A DNA stretch of 8,015 bases, taken from contig JAEEKU010000160.1 in the NCBI GenBank assembly GCA_016282555.1, positions 1 through 8,015 on the forward strand, given 5' to 3'. This document shows positions 6,686 through 8,015 of this stretch, one piece after another; position 1 is the stretch's first letter, and every line of letters begins with the position of its first letter. Source of the DNA: Methanomassiliicoccaceae archaeon. Its GTDB lineage: Archaea > Thermoplasmatota > Thermoplasmata > Methanomassiliicoccales > Methanomethylophilaceae. Under the pieces are notes generated by a model that searched no databases, had not been told where the DNA came from, and was given only the letters and a program-made list of their open reading frames with translations. The position numbers and the translations under genes are program-made.

Positions 6686-7821
6686 ATTCCAGTCACCTCT
6701 TTTATAAGCTGATCCGCGTTCTCCGTCTTTCCGAGGAGCCCGTACACCGAGGAGAACATCACAGCCCCCGTTCTGATTTTCCCGCCGGTTCTGTGGTTCA
6801 TATAGAACTGTATCTTTTCCATCAGGATTCCGGAGGTTTTTTCCATGAGTGCGGGGGAAAGGAATCCGAGGGCGTCGTCTGTAGAGATGCATCCGAGGAT
6901 ATTCCTGGCGGTTTCGAGATCCGCTCCGGCGAGAATCGCGTTGGAGGCTATTATCTCCATCCTGCAGTCGGCGTTGCGGGAGTGGGTGTTCATTATCCCT
7001 CCGGCGACCTTCACTATCTTGCCGATATTGGATATGAGGACGATATCTGTCTCCAGCTCGCAGGCGTGATCCAGCATCTCGCCGATGAAATTGCTGCATT
7101 TCACGCACATTCCGTCGTCTATCCCGGGAATGGAGTCGCTGAACTCTTTTCCGTAATTGCCGGGAACGATGAGAAGAACCTTTTCTCCGGCGGCGGCATG
7201 GACGTCCATCTCTTTCTTTATCGACTCTATCAGAGCCCTCTCGCTCATGGGCTCCACTATCCCGCTGGTTCCCAGAATAGATATTCCGCCCTCGATGCCG
7301 AGACGCGGATTGAACGTGCGGACGGATATCTCCTCTCCCTCCGGGACGGAGACTATAACCGAGAATCCTCCTGCGTATCCGTAGGCGAAGGAAACGTCTT
7401 CCAGGGCTTCGCGGATCATGCTTCTGGGGGTTTTGTTGATCGCCGCGTTCCCGGGAGGCTGATCCAGGCCCTTGCGGGTGACTCTGCCCACTCCCTTTCC
7501 GCCGTCTATCTCTATTCCTGAATCTGTTCTGCCGACTTCCGAGAATATCAAAGTTCCGTGGGTCGCGTCCTGATCGTCTCCCCCGTCTTTCCTCACCGCG
7601 CATTTCGCGGTCTTTCCGTCGGTGAAAGGTTCTTCCACGGGAAGTTTCAGTAGAATCCCCTTGGGGGTGAGAATTTCGACGTTTTCCGGAAAGGATCCGG
7701 TCAGAAGAGCGATCGCGGATGCTTTCGCGGCTGCCGCGGCGCAGGTTCCGGTTGTATGCCCGCATCTCATGCGTTTGGTTCCGACCATGATATAGGTTCC
7801 CTGCTCTCCGCCTTCTTCCAT
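6682..7821 (-). CDS. cbiD: Cobalt-precorrin-5B (C1)-methyltransferase (CbiD)
   Basis: SAM-dependent methylation of C1 of cobalt-precorrin-5B to give cobalt-precorrin-6A. The family signatures are present in order over 379 residues, a usual length: RCGHTTGTCAAAAAKAS (19-35), VRKDGGDDQDATHGT (76-90), NKTPRSMI (129-136), GTSGIVEPMS (184-193), VPGNYGKEF (219-227), SNIGKIVKVA (264-273) and HSRNADCRMEI (280-290). It is the first gene of the operon. The ATG at 7821 has no ribosome site, but a TATA-like box is centred about 25 nt upstream, which would place the transcript start at the ATG (leaderless). Met12 (ATG at 7788) is an alternative start and is closer to where many CbiD proteins begin. The stop overlaps the cbiG start. 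Confidence 0.94.
   Translation of the reverse strand: MEEGGEQGTYIMVGTKRMRCGHTTGTCAAAAAKASAIALLTGSFPENVEILTPKGILLKLPVEEPFTDGKTAKCAVRKDGGDDQDATHGTLIFSEVGRTDSGIEIDGGKGVGRVTRKGLDQPPGNAAINKTPRSMIREALEDVSFAYGYAGGFSVIVSVPEGEEISVRTFNPRLGIEGGISILGTSGIVEPMSERALIESIKKEMDVHAAAGEKVLLIVPGNYGKEFSDSIPGIDDGMCVKCSNFIGEMLDHACELETDIVLISNIGKIVKVAGGIMNTHSRNADCRMEIIASNAILAGADLETARNILGCISTDDALGFLSPALMEKTSGILMEKIQFYMNHRTGGKIRTGAVMFSSVYGLLGKTENADQLIKEVTGI
6693..6699 (-). promoter_or_regulatory. Strong ribosome binding site of cbiG
   Basis: GAGGTGA on the - strand ends 7 nt before the ATG at 6685, matching the archaeal 16S anti-Shine-Dalgarno. It lies inside the 3' end of cbiD and decides the cbiG start against the much longer open frame upstream. 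Confidence 0.75.
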
Positions 7822-7840
7822 GGGTGCGCATGGTTTAACA

Positions 7841-7850
7841 GTATTATATC
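7841..7850 (-). promoter_or_regulatory. TATA-like box of the cbi operon
   Basis: GATATAATAC on the - strand is centred at about 7845, roughly 25 nt upstream of the cbiD ATG at 7821. Archaeal TATA boxes lie about 26-27 nt upstream of the transcription start, so the transcript would begin at or beside the ATG. That agrees with the missing ribosome site. No clear purine-rich BRE element is visible. Confidence 0.5.
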
Positions 7851-7871
7851 AGTTGGCGATCTGAACCCGGA

Positions 7872-7912
7872 GACGGCATCCGGGCCGGCGGAACGGGCCG
7901 CGTCTTGCCGTC
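7872..7912. repeat. GC-rich inverted repeat upstream of the cbi promoter
   Basis: GACGGCA (7872-7878) and TGCCGTC (7906-7912) form a 7-bp perfect stem around a 27-nt GC-rich loop. The + strand downstream is T-rich (CTGTTTTA). It lies about 20-60 nt upstream of the TATA-like box, so it is not in the cbiD transcript. It could be an operator or the terminator of a neighbouring transcript; neither is shown. Confidence 0.35.
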
Positions 7913-7954
7913 CTGTTTTATTGATTAAATATGATTTTTAAACCGATGGTCTTG

Positions 7955-7982
7955 TTTATCCGGCGCCGTCTGTCCGGATAAA
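7955..7982. repeat. Perfect 9-bp hairpin near window end
   Basis: TTTATCCGG (7955-7963) and CCGGATAAA (7974-7982) pair perfectly around a 10-nt loop. The right arm can instead pair with the TCCGGA and T-tract at 8005-8015. It may belong to the 3' end of a - strand gene upstream of the window or to the leader of a + strand gene beyond it. No start codon follows the AGGAGAGA at 7993-8000 within the window. Confidence 0.45.
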
Positions 7983-8015
7983 AAAGGGGACCAGGAGAGA
8001 TCATCTTTTTCCGGA

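Noticed and set aside
5630..6712. A 360-codon open frame on the + strand opposite cbiG.
   Set aside because: It is antisense to a recognised enzyme, with Arg/Gly/Ser-rich composition typical of the complement of biased codons.
5660..7831. A 723-codon open frame on the - strand that appears to give CbiG a long Arg-rich N-terminal extension.
   Set aside because: The part upstream of 6685 is out of frame with the clearly real cbiD and has low-complexity Arg/Gly-rich content. CbiG homology and a strong ribosome site both begin at 6685.
7822..8015. A possible cobalamin riboswitch upstream of cbiD.
   Set aside because: I see no B12-box-like sequence or multi-stem core on either strand, and the likely promoter leaves no leader. 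Cobalamin riboswitches are also largely bacterial.
7822..8015. A possible tRNA or other small structured RNA gene.
   Set aside because: No T-loop motif, acceptor stem or CCA-adjacent pattern is visible. The hairpins are short and isolated.

Overview
The window most likely comes from a methanogenic archaeon, and a Methanomassiliicoccales-type (Thermoplasmata) genome is my best guess. The grounds are an anaerobic, early-cobalt-insertion corrin pathway (cbiD, cbiG, cbiJ, cbiE, cbiT, cbiA), archaeal GGAGGTGA-type ribosome binding sites, a TATA-like box placed so that cbiD would be leaderless, and a large Ig-like-repeat surface protein held by one C-terminal membrane helix with a basic tail. All five stop codons in the window are TGA, which fits but does not prove a lineage that avoids TAG. 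The assignment is inference; no rRNA or other marker is present.

Region 1 (1-2280, + strand) is the 3' part of a large surface protein. Its reading frame is already open at base 1, so the start lies outside the window. It is built from bacterial Ig-like group 2 (Big_2) repeats: the tail of one, three complete copies, a non-Ig domain of about 200 residues that I do not recognise, three more copies, then a transmembrane helix. Repeats keep a period of about 252-255 bp and share stretches of perfect DNA identity, a sign of internal duplication.

Region 2 (2281-2374) is a compact tail-to-tail intergenic region with two hairpins and several T-tracts. It ends the surface protein gene and probably the opposing operon as well.

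Region 3 (2375-7821, - strand) is a tightly packed corrin operon transcribed right to left: cbiD, cbiG, a three-domain cbiJ-cbiE-cbiT fusion, cbiA. Junctions are a 4-nt ATGA overlap, a 1-nt gap and another ATGA overlap. The encoded enzymes carry cobalt-precorrin-5A (CbiG) through 5B (CbiD), 6A reduction (CbiJ), C15 methylation and decarboxylation (CbiT) and C5 methylation (CbiE) to cobalt-precorrin-8. CbiA then amidates the a and c side chains of cobyrinate. The methylmutase CbiC, needed between CbiE and CbiA, and the earlier steps are not in the window. The fusion of three consecutive enzymes into one polypeptide is the most interesting item.

Region 4 (7822-8015) has no convincing gene. It holds the probable cbiD promoter, a GC-rich inverted repeat, an AT-rich stretch and a perfect 9-bp hairpin whose right arm can alternatively pair with the last bases of the window. 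Apart from the fusion and the unassigned domain I see no clearly new multi-gene system here.
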